DNA of 64,000 nt from Geodermatophilus sabuli. GTDB taxonomy: Bacteria > Actinomycetota > Actinomycetes > Mycobacteriales > Geodermatophilaceae. Under the pieces are notes generated by a model that had not been told where the DNA came from, ran no database searches, and worked only from the letters and a program-made list of their open reading frames with translations. Where the stretch lies: contig NZ_OBDO01000002.1 of NCBI RefSeq assembly GCF_900215145.1, positions 186,001-250,000 of the forward strand, written 5' to 3'. Numbering within the stretch: the stretch's first letter is position 1; the number at the start of each line of letters is the position of its first letter. Positions 43,895 through 51,996 of this stretch are shown in pieces. A program made the translations under genes and the position numbers.

Positions 43895-45010
43895 TCAGCC
43901 GGCGGTGATGGCGTCGACCGCACCCTGGGCCTGCTCGCGCAGGGCGTCGGAGATGGGGGCGGAACCGGCGGCCTCGGCCGCCGCCTGCTGACCCTCCTCG
44001 CTGATCACGTAGCCCATGAAGTCCTTGACCAGGTCGGCCTTCTCCTGGTCGTCGTACTGGATGCAGCCGATGTGGTAGCTGACCAGCACGATCGGGTAGT
44101 TGCCCGACTCGGTGGTGTCCCGGGCCAGCTCGATGGCGAAGTCGTACTGCCCGCGGCCCGGGAGGGTCTCGGAGTTCTCGACGACGGCGGCTGCGGCCTC
44201 CGCAGTCGGCGTCACGAACTCCTCGCCGACGCCGATGCTGGCGACGCCGAGGTCGCCGGCCTGGGACAGGTCGGCGTAGCCGATGGTGCCGTTGCCGCCA
44301 CCGACCGCGCTGACGACGCCCGAGGTGCCCTGCGCGGCCTCACCACCGGCGACCGGCCAGTCACCGCTCGGCTCGTGCGGCCACGCCTCACCGGCGGCGG
44401 CGGACAGGTACTCGGTGAGGTTCTCGGTGGTGCCGGACTCGTCGGACCGGTTGACCGGGGTGATCGCCTGGTCGGGGAGGGTCACGCCGGGGTTGTCGGC
44501 GGCGATGGCCGGGTCGTTCCAGGTGGTGATCTGCTGGTTGAAGATGCCGGCCACCGTCTCGGGCGCGAGGTTCAGCTGGTCGACCCCCTCGAGGTTGTAG
44601 ACCACCGCGATGGGGGCGATGTAGTTCGGCAGCTCGAAGATCTCGCCGCCGGCGCAGCGCTCCTGCGCCTGGGTGAGTTCCTCCTCGTCCAGCGCCGCGT
44701 CGGACCCGGCGAAGTCGGTGCCGCCGGCCAGGAACTGCTCGCGGCCACCGCCGGAGCCCACCGGGTCGTAGTTGACGGTCACGCCGGACTGCACGCCGGA
44801 GTACCCGGCGATGAAGCCCTGCATCGCCGCCTGCATGGCGCTGGAGCCGGCGCCCACCAGGGTTCCGCTCAGCTCCGCGGAGCCGCCGCCGGTGCTGCCG
44901 CTGTCGCTCGCGTTCCCCTCGTTGGAGGCGCCACACGCGGCGAGCGCGAGGGTGCCGGCGAGCGCCGTCGAGAGAGCGACGGCGCGCGACCTGGTGCTGA
45001 GCTTCAACAC
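43895..45010 (-). CDS. pstS: Phosphate-binding lipoprotein
   Basis: The GTG at 45010 follows GAAAGG at five bases and gives a 371-aa precursor; the longer start at 45061 would add 17 odd residues before the signal. The lipobox is LALAACGAS (Cys about 28). The mature protein shows LVGAGSSAMQAAMQGF, VNYDPVGSGGGREQFLAGGTDFAGSDAAL (phosphate-contacting Ser/Gly/Asp, cited as GSGGGREQ and DFAGSDAAL) and PVNRSDESGTTENLTEYL (NRSDESGTT). It captures phosphate outside the membrane. A PHO box lies about 100 bases upstream, so the operon should be induced by phosphate starvation. Confidence 0.96.
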   Translation of the reverse strand: MLKLSTRSRAVALSTALAGTLALAACGASNEGNASDSGSTGGGSAELSGTLVGAGSSAMQAAMQGFIAGYSGVQSGVTVNYDPVGSGGGREQFLAGGTDFAGSDAALDEEELTQAQERCAGGEIFELPNYIAPIAVVYNLEGVDQLNLAPETVAGIFNQQITTWNDPAIAADNPGVTLPDQAITPVNRSDESGTTENLTEYLSAAAGEAWPHEPSGDWPVAGGEAAQGTSGVVSAVGGGNGTIGYADLSQAGDLGVASIGVGEEFVTPTAEAAAAVVENSETLPGRGQYDFAIELARDTTESGNYPIVLVSYHIGCIQYDDQEKADLVKDFMGYVISEEGQQAAAEAAGSAPISDALREQAQGAVDAITAG

Positions 45011-45107
45011 TGTGCCTTTCGACGTGTGCCCGGGCTTCGACGCCGGGCAGCAGGGAACCAACGGGAACCGACGCTAGGCAGCCGAGGTGGACGCATCCGG
45101 GTTGCTC

Positions 45108-45125
45108 GGTGAACGCGAGGTGAAC
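45108..45125 (-). promoter_or_regulatory. PHO box (PhoP-type direct repeat) of pstSCAB
   Basis: On the minus strand GTTCACC occurs twice with an 11-base period (plus-strand GGTGAAC at 45108-45114 and 45119-45125). This is the direct-repeat unit established for actinobacterial PhoP. It lies 98-115 bases upstream of pstS; a TANNNT-type -10 (TAGCGT on minus, 45071-45076) lies between. A third GGTGAAC at 45174-45180 is exactly 55 bases, five periods, from the second and may be an auxiliary site. Confidence 0.85.
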
Positions 45126-45217
45126 GCCGATGGAGACTTGGTCGACGGGGTGAGAACCACGTCACGTCGAGCAGGTGAACGGGCGCGCGGCGACTCGCGG
45201 CCGTGGCCGTACCGGTA

Positions 45218-46108
45218 CTAGAGGGCGCGGCGCCAGGAGACGTCGACGGCGTGCCGGGTGAAGCCGCTGCGCTCGTAGAGCGTCACCGCGGCGGTGTTGT
45301 CCTCGTCGACGTAGAGGAGGACCTGGCCCAGCCCGCGGGCGCGCAGGTGCGCCAGCCCGAGGTCGGTGAGCGCGCGGCCCAGGCCCAGTCCCTGGGCGTC
45401 GGGGTCGATGCCGAGGACGTAGACCTCGCCCACCGCCTCCGGCCCCTCGTCGCCGGGCGGGTGCACCTTGGTCCAGTGCGAGCCGAGCAGCGTGCCGCGG
45501 TCGTCCCGGTCCCCGCGCCAGGCCAGGAAGAACCCGGCGGGGTCGAACCACGGCTCGGCCTCGCGCAGGCGCAGGTCCTCGCGCGTCCAGCTGCCCTGCT
45601 CGGGGTGGCTGGCGAAGGCGCGGGCGTTGACCCGCAGCCACGCGCCCTCGTCGTGGCCGGGCCGGAAGGTGTGCACCCGCACGCCGTCGGGGAGGGCCGG
45701 CCGCGGGTCGGGGTCGACGCCGGCGAGGTCGCGACGCATCTGCAGCAGCACCCGGGCCCGGGTGTAGCCGCGACCGGTGGCCAGCTCCGCCGAGCCGGGG
45801 AGGTCGCCGTGCGCCCAGACCCGCAGGGGGCGGTCGCCGGCCAGCTCCTCCAGGCGGGTCAGCAGGCAGCGGCCCACCCCCTGGCGGCGGGCACCGGGCG
45901 CGACGACGAACTCGGCCTCGGCGTCACCGGTCCCGTCCCCGCCCTCGAACCGCGCGTAGCCGGCCAGCTCGCCGTCCGGCGTCCGGGCCAGCACGTCGCG
46001 TCCACCGGCGGGGCCGCCGTGCTGCAGCCGCAGCTCGGCGTCCTCCGACAGGGGACGGACGCCGTCGGCCGCCGTGGCGGCGCGCAGCAGGGCGAGCACG
46101 GCGGGCAC
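45218..46108 (-). CDS. mshD: Mycothiol synthase (two GNAT domains)
   Basis: MshD acetylates Cys-GlcN-Ins to give mycothiol, the main thiol of actinobacteria. The 296-aa protein has two GNAT domains; acetyl-CoA loops are APGARRQGVGRCLL (N-terminal) and IDPDAQGLGLGRAL (C-terminal), and the ending YERSGFTRHAVDVSWRR is characteristic. The first usable start is the GTG at 46108, but the codons just upstream still read like family sequence (LPVRDVPRLAAADVP), so the true start may be a rarer codon nearer glnR. The gene follows glnR after 58 bases, a conserved actinobacterial pair. Confidence 0.93.
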   Translation of the reverse strand: MPAVLALLRAATAADGVRPLSEDAELRLQHGGPAGGRDVLARTPDGELAGYARFEGGDGTGDAEAEFVVAPGARRQGVGRCLLTRLEELAGDRPLRVWAHGDLPGSAELATGRGYTRARVLLQMRRDLAGVDPDPRPALPDGVRVHTFRPGHDEGAWLRVNARAFASHPEQGSWTREDLRLREAEPWFDPAGFFLAWRGDRDDRGTLLGSHWTKVHPPGDEGPEAVGEVYVLGIDPDAQGLGLGRALTDLGLAHLRARGLGQVLLYVDEDNTAAVTLYERSGFTRHAVDVSWRRAL

Positions 46109-46166
46109 GTCGGCCGCAGCCAGGCGCGGGACGTCCCGGACGGGGAGGGGAGCGGACAGGGCGGCC

Positions 46167-46898
46167 TCAGACCAGCTCGGTGTCGGACTCGGTGCGGGCC
46201 GCGGCGGCGGTCGCGTCGGCGACCTGCTGGTCCAGCTTGTAGCCCACGTTCCGGACGGTGCCGATCAGCGCCTCGTGCTCGGTGCCGAGCTTGGCCCGCA
46301 GCCGCCGCACGTGGACGTCGACCGTGCGGGTGCCGCCGAAGTAGTCGTAGCCCCAGATCTCCTGCAGCAGCTGGGCGCGGGAGAAGACCCGGCCCGGGTG
46401 CTGGGCGAGGTACTTGAGGAGCTCGAACTCCTTGTAGGTGAGGTCGAGCGGCCGGCCGCGCAGCTTGGCCGAGTAGCTGTGCTCGTCGATGACCAGCTCG
46501 CCGGCCTGGGTGACGCCGCCCTCGGGGCCGTCGGCCGGGGTGGCGGCGGCCAGCCGGCGGGCGGTCGCCCACTTCAGGCGGGCATCGACCTCGGCGGGGC
46601 CGGCGGTGTCGAGGAGGACGTCGTCGACGCCCCAGTCGGCCGACAGCGCGACCAGGCCGCCCTCCGACAGCACCGCCACCAGCGCCGAGGCGACGCCGGT
46701 CGAGGAGAGCAGCCCGCAGAGCGTGCGGGCCTGGATCAGGTCGTGGCGGGCGTCGACCAGCACGACGTCACCGGAGTCTCCGTCGAGCAGGCTGGACAGC
46801 TCGGGGGCGACCACGCGCACCTGGTGGCCCAGCAGCCCGAGGGCGGGCAGCACCTCGGTCGTGGCCTGGCGCGCGGCGGTCATGAGCACGAGTCGCAT
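46167..46898 (-). CDS. glnR: GlnR-type global nitrogen regulator (orphan OmpR-family)
   Basis: The 243-aa protein matches GlnR: an atypical receiver-like domain with [29 protein letters not shown] and [19 protein letters not shown], then a winged helix [20 protein letters not shown] with [12 protein letters not shown] and [11 protein letters not shown]. The wording is close to what I recall for M. tuberculosis GlnR, including the adjacent mshD. It has no partner kinase; it activates ammonium assimilation genes under nitrogen limitation. The ATG at 46898 follows GAGGAG at five bases. A C-terminal tail of about 20 residues is Ala/Glu-rich. Confidence 0.93.
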   Translation of the reverse strand: MRLVLMTAARQATTEVLPALGLLGHQVRVVAPELSSLLDGDSGDVVLVDARHDLIQARTLCGLLSSTGVASALVAVLSEGGLVALSADWGVDDVLLDTAGPAEVDARLKWATARRLAAATPADGPEGGVTQAGELVIDEHSYSAKLRGRPLDLTYKEFELLKYLAQHPGRVFSRAQLLQEIWGYDYFGGTRTVDVHVRRLRAKLGTEHEALIGTVRNVGYKLDQQVADATAAAARTESDTELV

Positions 46899-46970
46899 GT
46901 CGTCTCCTCAGGGGAGCCGGGGACGGGGTCGTCCGGGGGCCCACGACGACGCTGTCGAGAGAGAGACAGC

Positions 46971-46976
46971 AGGATA
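46971..46976 (-). promoter_or_regulatory. Candidate -10 element of glnR
   Basis: TATCCT on the minus strand (TANNNT consensus) lies 73 bases upstream of the glnR ATG. Directly downstream of it the 5' leader would begin with a hairpin GCTGTC/GACAGC (46951-46970) around an 8-base CT loop. No good -35 hexamer is visible. Assignment is by motif only. Confidence 0.4.
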
Positions 46977-47155
46977 ACCGACGTGTTGCCGATCCGGTCC
47001 GTCGTTCCCGAACTGCAACGCGTGACGGTCCGTGGGAGGTCCGTGGGCGGCGGATCGGCGACCGCGTGGGTCGTCCCGGGCTCGGGACACGCCGGAGGCC
47101 CCACCGGCCCGCTCGTCGAGCGGATCGGCCGCTGGGCGTCTGCGACGATCAACGG

Positions 47156-47977
47156 GTGACAGCCGCCACCCTGCGCACCGGGTTCTCGGCCCGGGGGCAG
47201 CACCTGCCCGCGGCCGCGGCGGTCGCCGCCGGCGCCGCGCTGCTCGTGCTGCTCGGTGAGTACGCGGGGACGCCGGGCCGGCTGGCCGCCGTCGCCGTCC
47301 TGCAGGTCGCGCTGGTGGCGGCCTGGGTGCCGGCGACCGGCATCGAGGGGCGGGCCGGTGCCCCGGCCCTCGGCCTGGCCGCGGCCGCCGGCGCCGACCT
47401 GCTGGTGGTGCTGCCGGAGCGGCCCGAGCTCGGCTCCCTGCTGGCCGTGCCGGGGCTGGGTTTCCTCGCGGCGGTGCTGCACCAGATGCTGCGCCGGGCG
47501 CCGCGACGGCAGGTCGTCGGCTCGCTGGCGGGGGTCGTCCTCCTGCTGTGCGCGGTGACCGCGCTGGCGGTGCTGGTGCTCCTCGACCCGGACGGGCCGG
47601 ACGCCGCCGCGGCGACGACGGCGCTGCTGGTGGTCGGCGTCACCCTGGTGGCGGGCCACCTGGTCGACCTCGTGCTCCCGCGGCCGGCGATCGCTGCCGG
47701 GGTGCCCAGTGGCGTCGTCGGCCTGGTGGTGTCGGTGCTCGCCGGCGCCGCGGTCGTGCTGGCCCGGCACGGCACGGGTGAGCTGGCCGACGTCCTCCCG
47801 GTGCTGCTCTTCGGGCTGGCGCTGGCCGGGGTGGCCGCGCTGGTGGGCCTGGCCGCGGGGTACGTGGTGGCCGAGGGGCCGCGGACGGCGTGGGCCGTGC
47901 CGCTGGTGCAGGCGGTCCTGCCGTTCGCCGCCTGCGCGCCGGTCGCCTTCTCCCTGGTCCTGCAGAACGCCCTCTGA
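47156..47977 (+). CDS. Integral membrane protein, unknown family
   Basis: A GTG start at 47156 gives 273 aa with about eight hydrophobic helices, very rich in Ala, Val, Leu and Gly, with short charged turns (TGIEGRAG, RRAPRRQVVG, RHGTGELADV). No transport or enzyme motif is recognised. It stands directly before the LmeA-like gene (13-base gap) and divergent from glnR. A role in the envelope along with the LmeA-like lipid-binding protein is possible but only by position. Confidence 0.8.
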   Translation: MTAATLRTGFSARGQHLPAAAAVAAGAALLVLLGEYAGTPGRLAAVAVLQVALVAAWVPATGIEGRAGAPALGLAAAAGADLLVVLPERPELGSLLAVPGLGFLAAVLHQMLRRAPRRQVVGSLAGVVLLLCAVTALAVLVLLDPDGPDAAAATTALLVVGVTLVAGHLVDLVLPRPAIAAGVPSGVVGLVVSVLAGAAVVLARHGTGELADVLPVLLFGLALAGVAALVGLAAGYVVAEGPRTAWAVPLVQAVLPFAACAPVAFSLVLQNAL

Positions 47978-47990
47978 GAGGCGGTCGGCC

Positions 47991-48680
47991 GTGCGCGCGC
48001 TGGTGGTGGTGCTGCTCCTGCTCCTCGGCCTGGCGGCGGTCGCCGACCGCGTCGGCGTGGGGATCGCCGAGGACCGGGTGGGGGAGGCGATCGCCGAACG
48101 CGGGCAGCTGGCCGGACAGCCCGTGGTCGACATCGCGGGTTTCCCGTTCCTCACGCAGGCGGTGGGCGGGCGGTACGACGACGTGCGGATCGCCCTGACC
48201 GCGGCCGACCTCGGCCAGCCGGAGGGCACCCGGGCCGCCGTCCGGCTGCGCGGGGTGGAGGTGCCGTTGTCCGCCGTCCTGTCCGGGTCGGTGCAGGAGG
48301 TGCCGGTGGAGCGGATCGACGGGACGGCGACGCTGTCCTACGCGCTGCTGTCCGAGCAGTTGCCCCCGGGCACCACCCTCGCGCGGGAGGGCGACGGGCT
48401 GCGGATCGAGAGCACCGTGCAGCTGGCCGGCCTCACCCTGCCGCTCACCGCCACGGGCACCGTGACCCTCGACGGCGACGACGTCGTGGTCGACGTCTCC
48501 GAGGCCTCCGGCGCGGGCGTGGAGGTGCCGAGCTGGCTCGTGGCGCAGGCCACCGACCTGCTGGAGCTGCGCTATCCCGTCCCCCAACTGCCCTTCGGCC
48601 TCCGGGTCACCGGCGTGAGCCCCGGCGAGGACGGCGTGGACGTCGCGGTCGAGGCGACCGACACCGTGCTGCGCGGCTGA
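47991..48680 (+). CDS. LmeA-like DUF2993 phospholipid-binding protein
   Basis: The GTG at 47991 opens a 229-aa exported protein: an N-terminal hydrophobic segment (VRALVVVLLLLLGLAAVAD), then the DUF2993 fold with IAEDRVGEAIAERGQL, GFPFLTQAVGGRYDDVRI and VEVPLSAVL, and the C-terminal DLLELRYPVPQLPFGLRVTGV. In mycobacteria the gene at this place is LmeA, a periplasmic lipid-binding protein that helps lipomannan elongation. This organism may make a different lipoglycan, so I give no symbol. It is likely co-transcribed with the membrane protein before it and thiX after it. Confidence 0.87.
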   Translation: MRALVVVLLLLLGLAAVADRVGVGIAEDRVGEAIAERGQLAGQPVVDIAGFPFLTQAVGGRYDDVRIALTAADLGQPEGTRAAVRLRGVEVPLSAVLSGSVQEVPVERIDGTATLSYALLSEQLPPGTTLAREGDGLRIESTVQLAGLTLPLTATGTVTLDGDDVVVDVSEASGAGVEVPSWLVAQATDLLELRYPVPQLPFGLRVTGVSPGEDGVDVAVEATDTVLRG

Positions 48681-48722
48681 CCCCCGGGAACACGTCCCGG
48701 ACCGGTCGGGTTGGGTCAGGGG

Positions 48723-49100
48723 ATGGACGCGACCGGGGACATCGCGGGCTGGGTGCCGGCCGCCGTCCTGGACGGCCTGGGTGTGCGCCCGCAGGACGCC
48801 GACCTGACCGTCGTCCAGTTCTCCACGGCGTTCTGCGGCCCCTGCCGGGCGACCCGGGCGCGGTTGCGGCAGATGGCCACCACCCGGCCGGGGCTGGCCG
48901 CGGTCGACGTGGACGCCGAGAGCCACCTCGACGCCGTCCGGGCACTGGACGTCCGGGTCACCCCGACGCTGCTGTTCCTGGCCCCCGACGGACGCCTGCT
49001 CCGCCGGCTGGACCGCGCTCCCCGGCCCGGCGAGCTCGCCGCGCTGGTGGCGGCGCAGCTGCCCGCCGGCCGAGGCGCCGGGGAGGGCAGTGGCGTGTGA
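48723..49100 (+). CDS. Thioredoxin-fold protein (ThiX-like)
   Basis: The 125-aa protein is a single thioredoxin domain with active site FCGPCRATR (CGPC at 38-41), cis-Pro in VRVTPTLLFL and the VDVDAESHLDAVRALDV strand-helix. No signal peptide, so cytoplasmic. The ATG at 48723 is chosen; a TTG at 48711 would add four residues. It lies upstream of cysA-sseC as in mycobacteria and probably hands reducing equivalents to sulfur-transfer enzymes. The last codons overlap the promoter region of the cysteine leader peptide. Confidence 0.9.
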   Translation: MDATGDIAGWVPAAVLDGLGVRPQDADLTVVQFSTAFCGPCRATRARLRQMATTRPGLAAVDVDAESHLDAVRALDVRVTPTLLFLAPDGRLLRRLDRAPRPGELAALVAAQLPAGRGAGEGSGV

Positions 49101-49105
49101 TCGGT

Positions 49106-49192
49106 TACCCTCACGCCGTGGGCATCCTGCTGACCTCGCGCCGCACAGTCGACCTGTGCCGCGTCGGCAGCTGCCTGTGTCCGGCCCCCTGA
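49106..49192 (+). CDS. Leaderless cysteine leader peptide with its promoter (-10 at 49106, ORF 49118-49192)
   Basis: A 24-codon ORF starts with GTG at 49118 and ends at 49192: MGILLTSRRTVDLCRVGSC then LCPAP, with Cys at 14, 19 and 21. TACCCT (TANNNT) at 49106-49111 is six bases before the GTG and there is no ribosome site, so the transcript very likely begins at the start codon. The VDLCRV wording is shared by the short leader peptides in front of actinobacterial sulfur genes. In mycobacteria, Cys-rich leaderless ORFs upstream of this same operon act as cysteine-responsive attenuators. Downstream, 49193-49385 contains a CCGGTCC/GGACCGG hairpin (49263-49279). It should control cysA-sseC. Confidence 0.85.
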   Translation, partial: YPHAVGILLTSRRTVDLCRVGSCLCPAP

Positions 49193-49385
49193 GGGCGAGC
49201 CTGCCTCGTCCAGACGCGCTCCGACCGCCGTCCGGGAGCACTGCCGCACGAGCCCCGCGCACCCGGTCCCCCGGACCGGAGCCGGCCCGGGGCGCACCCC
49301 CGCACGTGAGTCCACCGCGGGTCCGATCCGGCGCCCGCATCCCGTCCGACCCGCACACCCCGACCACCAGGGAGGAACACCCCCC

Positions 49386-50213
49386 ATGAGCCGCAACGAC
49401 GTGCTCGTCTCCGTCGACTGGGCCCAGGAGCACCTCGGCCAGCCCGGTCTCGTCTTCGTCGAGGTCGACGAGGACACCAGCGCCTACGACGGCGGCCACC
49501 TCGAGGGCGCCGTGAAGCTGGACTGGAAGAAGGACCTCCAGGACCCGCTGCGCCGCGACTTCGTCGACAGGGCCGCGTTCGAGGCGCTGCTGTCCTCCCG
49601 CGGCATCGGCAACGACGACACCGTGGTCCTCTACGGCGGCAACAACAACTGGTTCGCCGCCTACGCGTACTGGTACTTCAAGCTCTACGGCCACGAGTCG
49701 GTCAAGCTCATGGACGGCGGCCGCAAGAAGTGGGAGCTCGACGGCCGCCCGCTGTCGAAGGACCCGGTCGAGCGCCCCGCCACCCAGTACGTGGCCAAGG
49801 ACCCCGACCTGTCGATCCGCGCCTTCCGCGACGAGGTCGTCGCCTCGATCGGCTCGAAGAACCTCATCGACGTCCGCTCGCCCGACGAGTTCTCCGGCAA
49901 GATCCTCGCCCCCGCCCACCTCCCGCAGGAGATGGCGCAGAAGGGCGGCCACGTGCCCACGGCGATGAACATCCCGTGGAGCAAGGCGGCCAACGAGGAC
50001 GGCACGTTCAAGTCCGACGAGGAGCTGGCCAAGCTCTACGACGAGCAGGGCTTCGACGAGAGCAAGGCCACCATCGCCTACTGCCGCATCGGCGAGCGCT
50101 CCAGCCACACCTGGTTCGTGCTGCGTGAGCTGCTCGGCAAGTCCGACGTGAAGAACTACGACGGCAGCTGGGTCGAGTACGGCTCGCTGGTCGGCGTCCC
50201 GATCGAGAAGTGA
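49386..50213 (+). CDS. cysA: Thiosulfate sulfurtransferase (two-domain rhodanese)
   Basis: The 275-aa protein has two rhodanese domains. The first, inactive one shows VLVSVDWAQEHLGQPGLVFVEVD and YDGGHLEGAVKLDW; the second carries the active loop AYCRIGERSSHTWFVL with Cys at about 233. It moves sulfane sulfur from thiosulfate or a persulfide donor to an acceptor in the cytoplasm. Wording is close to mycobacterial CysA2. GGAGGA precedes the ATG at 49386. sseC follows after six bases, and the cysteine leader peptide lies upstream. (Despite the symbol it is not a sulfate ABC transporter ATPase.). Confidence 0.95.
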   Translation: MSRNDVLVSVDWAQEHLGQPGLVFVEVDEDTSAYDGGHLEGAVKLDWKKDLQDPLRRDFVDRAAFEALLSSRGIGNDDTVVLYGGNNNWFAAYAYWYFKLYGHESVKLMDGGRKKWELDGRPLSKDPVERPATQYVAKDPDLSIRAFRDEVVASIGSKNLIDVRSPDEFSGKILAPAHLPQEMAQKGGHVPTAMNIPWSKAANEDGTFKSDEELAKLYDEQGFDESKATIAYCRIGERSSHTWFVLRELLGKSDVKNYDGSWVEYGSLVGVPIEK

Positions 50214-50219
50214 GCTGAC

Positions 50220-50513
50220 ATGTGCGGAGCCCCGAAGCAGGGCGGTGGCCTGGCCGGCATCGACCTGAGCACCCAGACGGTCATCCAGGGCTCGGTCTGG
50301 CACGACGGCGCGCCCGTCGCAGGCGCCTACGTGCGGCTGCTCGACGCGACCGACGAGTTCACCGCCGAGGTCGTGACCAGCCCCGAAGGCGAGTTCCGGT
50401 TCTTCGCCGCGCCCGGTGAGTGGAAGCTCCGCTCGCTCGCGCCGGTCGGCAGGGGCGAGCGCGTGCTCACCGCCGAGGTCGGCCTGAACGAGACCACCGT
50501 CGCCATCGCCTGA
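50220..50513 (+). CDS. sseC: DUF1416 protein SseC
   Basis: The 97-aa protein starts MCGAPKQGGGLAGIDL, then a carboxypeptidase-regulatory-like beta sandwich: GSVWHDGAPVAGAYVRLLDATDEFTAEVV, then EFRFFAAPGEWKLRSL. This matches SseC, always paired with the sulfurtransferase CysA in actinobacteria. The N-terminal Met-Cys is conserved and may be functional in sulfur transfer. It is the last gene of the leader-controlled operon and is followed by a strong terminator. Confidence 0.93.
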   Translation: MCGAPKQGGGLAGIDLSTQTVIQGSVWHDGAPVAGAYVRLLDATDEFTAEVVTSPEGEFRFFAAPGEWKLRSLAPVGRGERVLTAEVGLNETTVAIA

Positions 50514-50564
50514 GGAAGGACCCCGTCCGCCCACCTTCGCAGGCTCAGGGCGGGGCCACACGGC

Positions 50565-50596
50565 AGCGCCCCTCTCGCTCGTGCGAGAGGGGCGCT
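50565..50596. terminator. Bidirectional hairpin terminator
   Basis: A perfect 14-bp stem AGCGCCCCTCTCGC with its complement (50565-50578 and 50583-50596) and a 4-base loop lies between sseC and the converging phosphatase gene, which ends ten bases later. Confidence 0.9.
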
Positions 50597-50605
50597 CTCG
50601 CGTGC

Positions 50606-51946
50606 TCAGGCCAGCCCGGGTGGCAGGCGGTTGGGTCCGGCCTCCGGTGGGCGGGGCCGGTCCTCCGGGTAGACGCGGACGGCGACCAGCGCGACGTCGT
50701 CCGCGCCGTCCGCGGGGAGCACCCGGGCCAGGAGCGTGTCGCACAGCTCCTCCAGCGGCACCCGGCCGAGGTCCCGCAACGCCTCCCGCAGGGTGGCCAG
50801 CCCCTCGTCGAGGTCGGCGTCGCGGCGCTCCACGAGCCCGTCGGTGACCAGCAGCAGGGTGGCGCCGTCGTCGAGCTCGGCGGTGTGGTCGGTGCGGGGT
50901 GCGTCGGGGTCGACCCCGAGCATGAGGTCGGGCCGCGTCTCCAGCAGCGTGGTGGTGCCGTCCGGGGCGAGCAGCACCGGCGGCAGGTGCCCGGCGTTGC
51001 TCCACCGCAGCACGCGGGGGCCGGCGACGGGCACGTCCGGACGGCGCTCGATCCGGGCGAGCACCACGGTGGCCAGGTTGCTGACCGCCAGCCCGCGGGC
51101 GGCGTGCTCGGCCCGGGTGAGCGTGGCCGAGGGCGGCTCGTCGTTGTCGTAGGCCAGTGCCCGCAGCAGCCCGCGCAGCTGTCCCATCGCCGCGGCGGCG
51201 GTGCTGTCGTGGCCGACGACGTCCCCGATGACGAGCATCGTCGCGCCGTCGGGCTGGAGGAACGCGTCGTACCAGTCGCCGCCGACCTGGGCCTCGTGGG
51301 CGGCCGGCCGGTAGCGCACGGCGATGTGCAGGTGGTCCGGCTCCGGCGGCGGGGTCAGGAGCGCCTGCTGCAGGCGGTCGGACAGGGCCCGCTGGGCGGC
51401 GGCCGCCTCGGCCAGGCGCTGCAGCTCGGCGGCCTGCCGCTGCGCGGCCAGCCGGTCGGTGAGGTCGCGGAAGGAGACGACGACGCCGGTCACGGCGCCG
51501 TCCTCCACCGTGGGGACGGCGATGAGCTCCACGGGGACGGGCGTGCCGTCGGCGCGCCAGAACACCTCGTCGTCGCTGGCCATCGTCCGTCCGGTGCGGA
51601 GCGCCCGCCACACCGGGCACTCCGCCTTGGGGTACGGCGACCCGTCGGGCCGGACGGCGTGCAGCAGCTCGTGCTGGTCGAGGCCGAGCTGCTCGTCCGC
51701 GGGGTGGCCGGTCATCCGCGCCGCGGCCGGGTTGACGAACTCCACCCGCCCGTCGGCGTCGAGGCCGTAGATGCCGTCGGCGACGTTGGCCAGCACCCGC
51801 TCGTAGCGGGCGACGGTGCGCGAGAGCCGGCTCTCGACCGCCTGCAGGCGCACCTCCCCGGTGTCGGGGCCGACCCGCCGATGCTCCTCGATGACGCTGC
51901 CCTCCGGTGTCCTGCCTCGTCCGACCGGCGTCCCAGCCTGCCGCAT
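50606..51946 (-). CDS. PAS-domain SpoIIE-type serine phosphatase
   Basis: The product is about 446 aa: a PAS domain (LANVADGIYGLDADGRVEFVN to VVVSFRDLTDR), a helical linker, and a PP2C/SpoIIE phosphatase domain with VGGDWYDAF, LVIGDVVGHDS, NAGHLPPVLL, and LLVTDGLVERRD near the end. Such proteins dephosphorylate anti-anti-sigma factors and so switch on stress sigma factors; an RsbW-like ATPase is at 23327. The ATG at 51946 lacks a clear ribosome site; a GTG starting at MRLQAVESRL (about 35 residues in) is an alternative. The signal sensed by the PAS domain is unknown. Confidence 0.9.
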   Translation of the reverse strand: MRQAGTPVGRGRTPEGSVIEEHRRVGPDTGEVRLQAVESRLSRTVARYERVLANVADGIYGLDADGRVEFVNPAAARMTGHPADEQLGLDQHELLHAVRPDGSPYPKAECPVWRALRTGRTMASDDEVFWRADGTPVPVELIAVPTVEDGAVTGVVVSFRDLTDRLAAQRQAAELQRLAEAAAAQRALSDRLQQALLTPPPEPDHLHIAVRYRPAAHEAQVGGDWYDAFLQPDGATMLVIGDVVGHDSTAAAAMGQLRGLLRALAYDNDEPPSATLTRAEHAARGLAVSNLATVVLARIERRPDVPVAGPRVLRWSNAGHLPPVLLAPDGTTTLLETRPDLMLGVDPDAPRTDHTAELDDGATLLLVTDGLVERRDADLDEGLATLREALRDLGRVPLEELCDTLLARVLPADGADDVALVAVRVYPEDRPRPPEAGPNRLPPGLA

Positions 51947-51996
51947 CGGTCCGGGCGGCCGCGCGGGCACCCGCTGCCCCGGGGCCGACGGGCGGG

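Noticed and set aside
49111..49380. 89-codon minus-strand frame opposite the cysA leader region
   Set aside because: No ribosome site or family signal. The plus strand carries the leader peptide and its TANNNT promoter.
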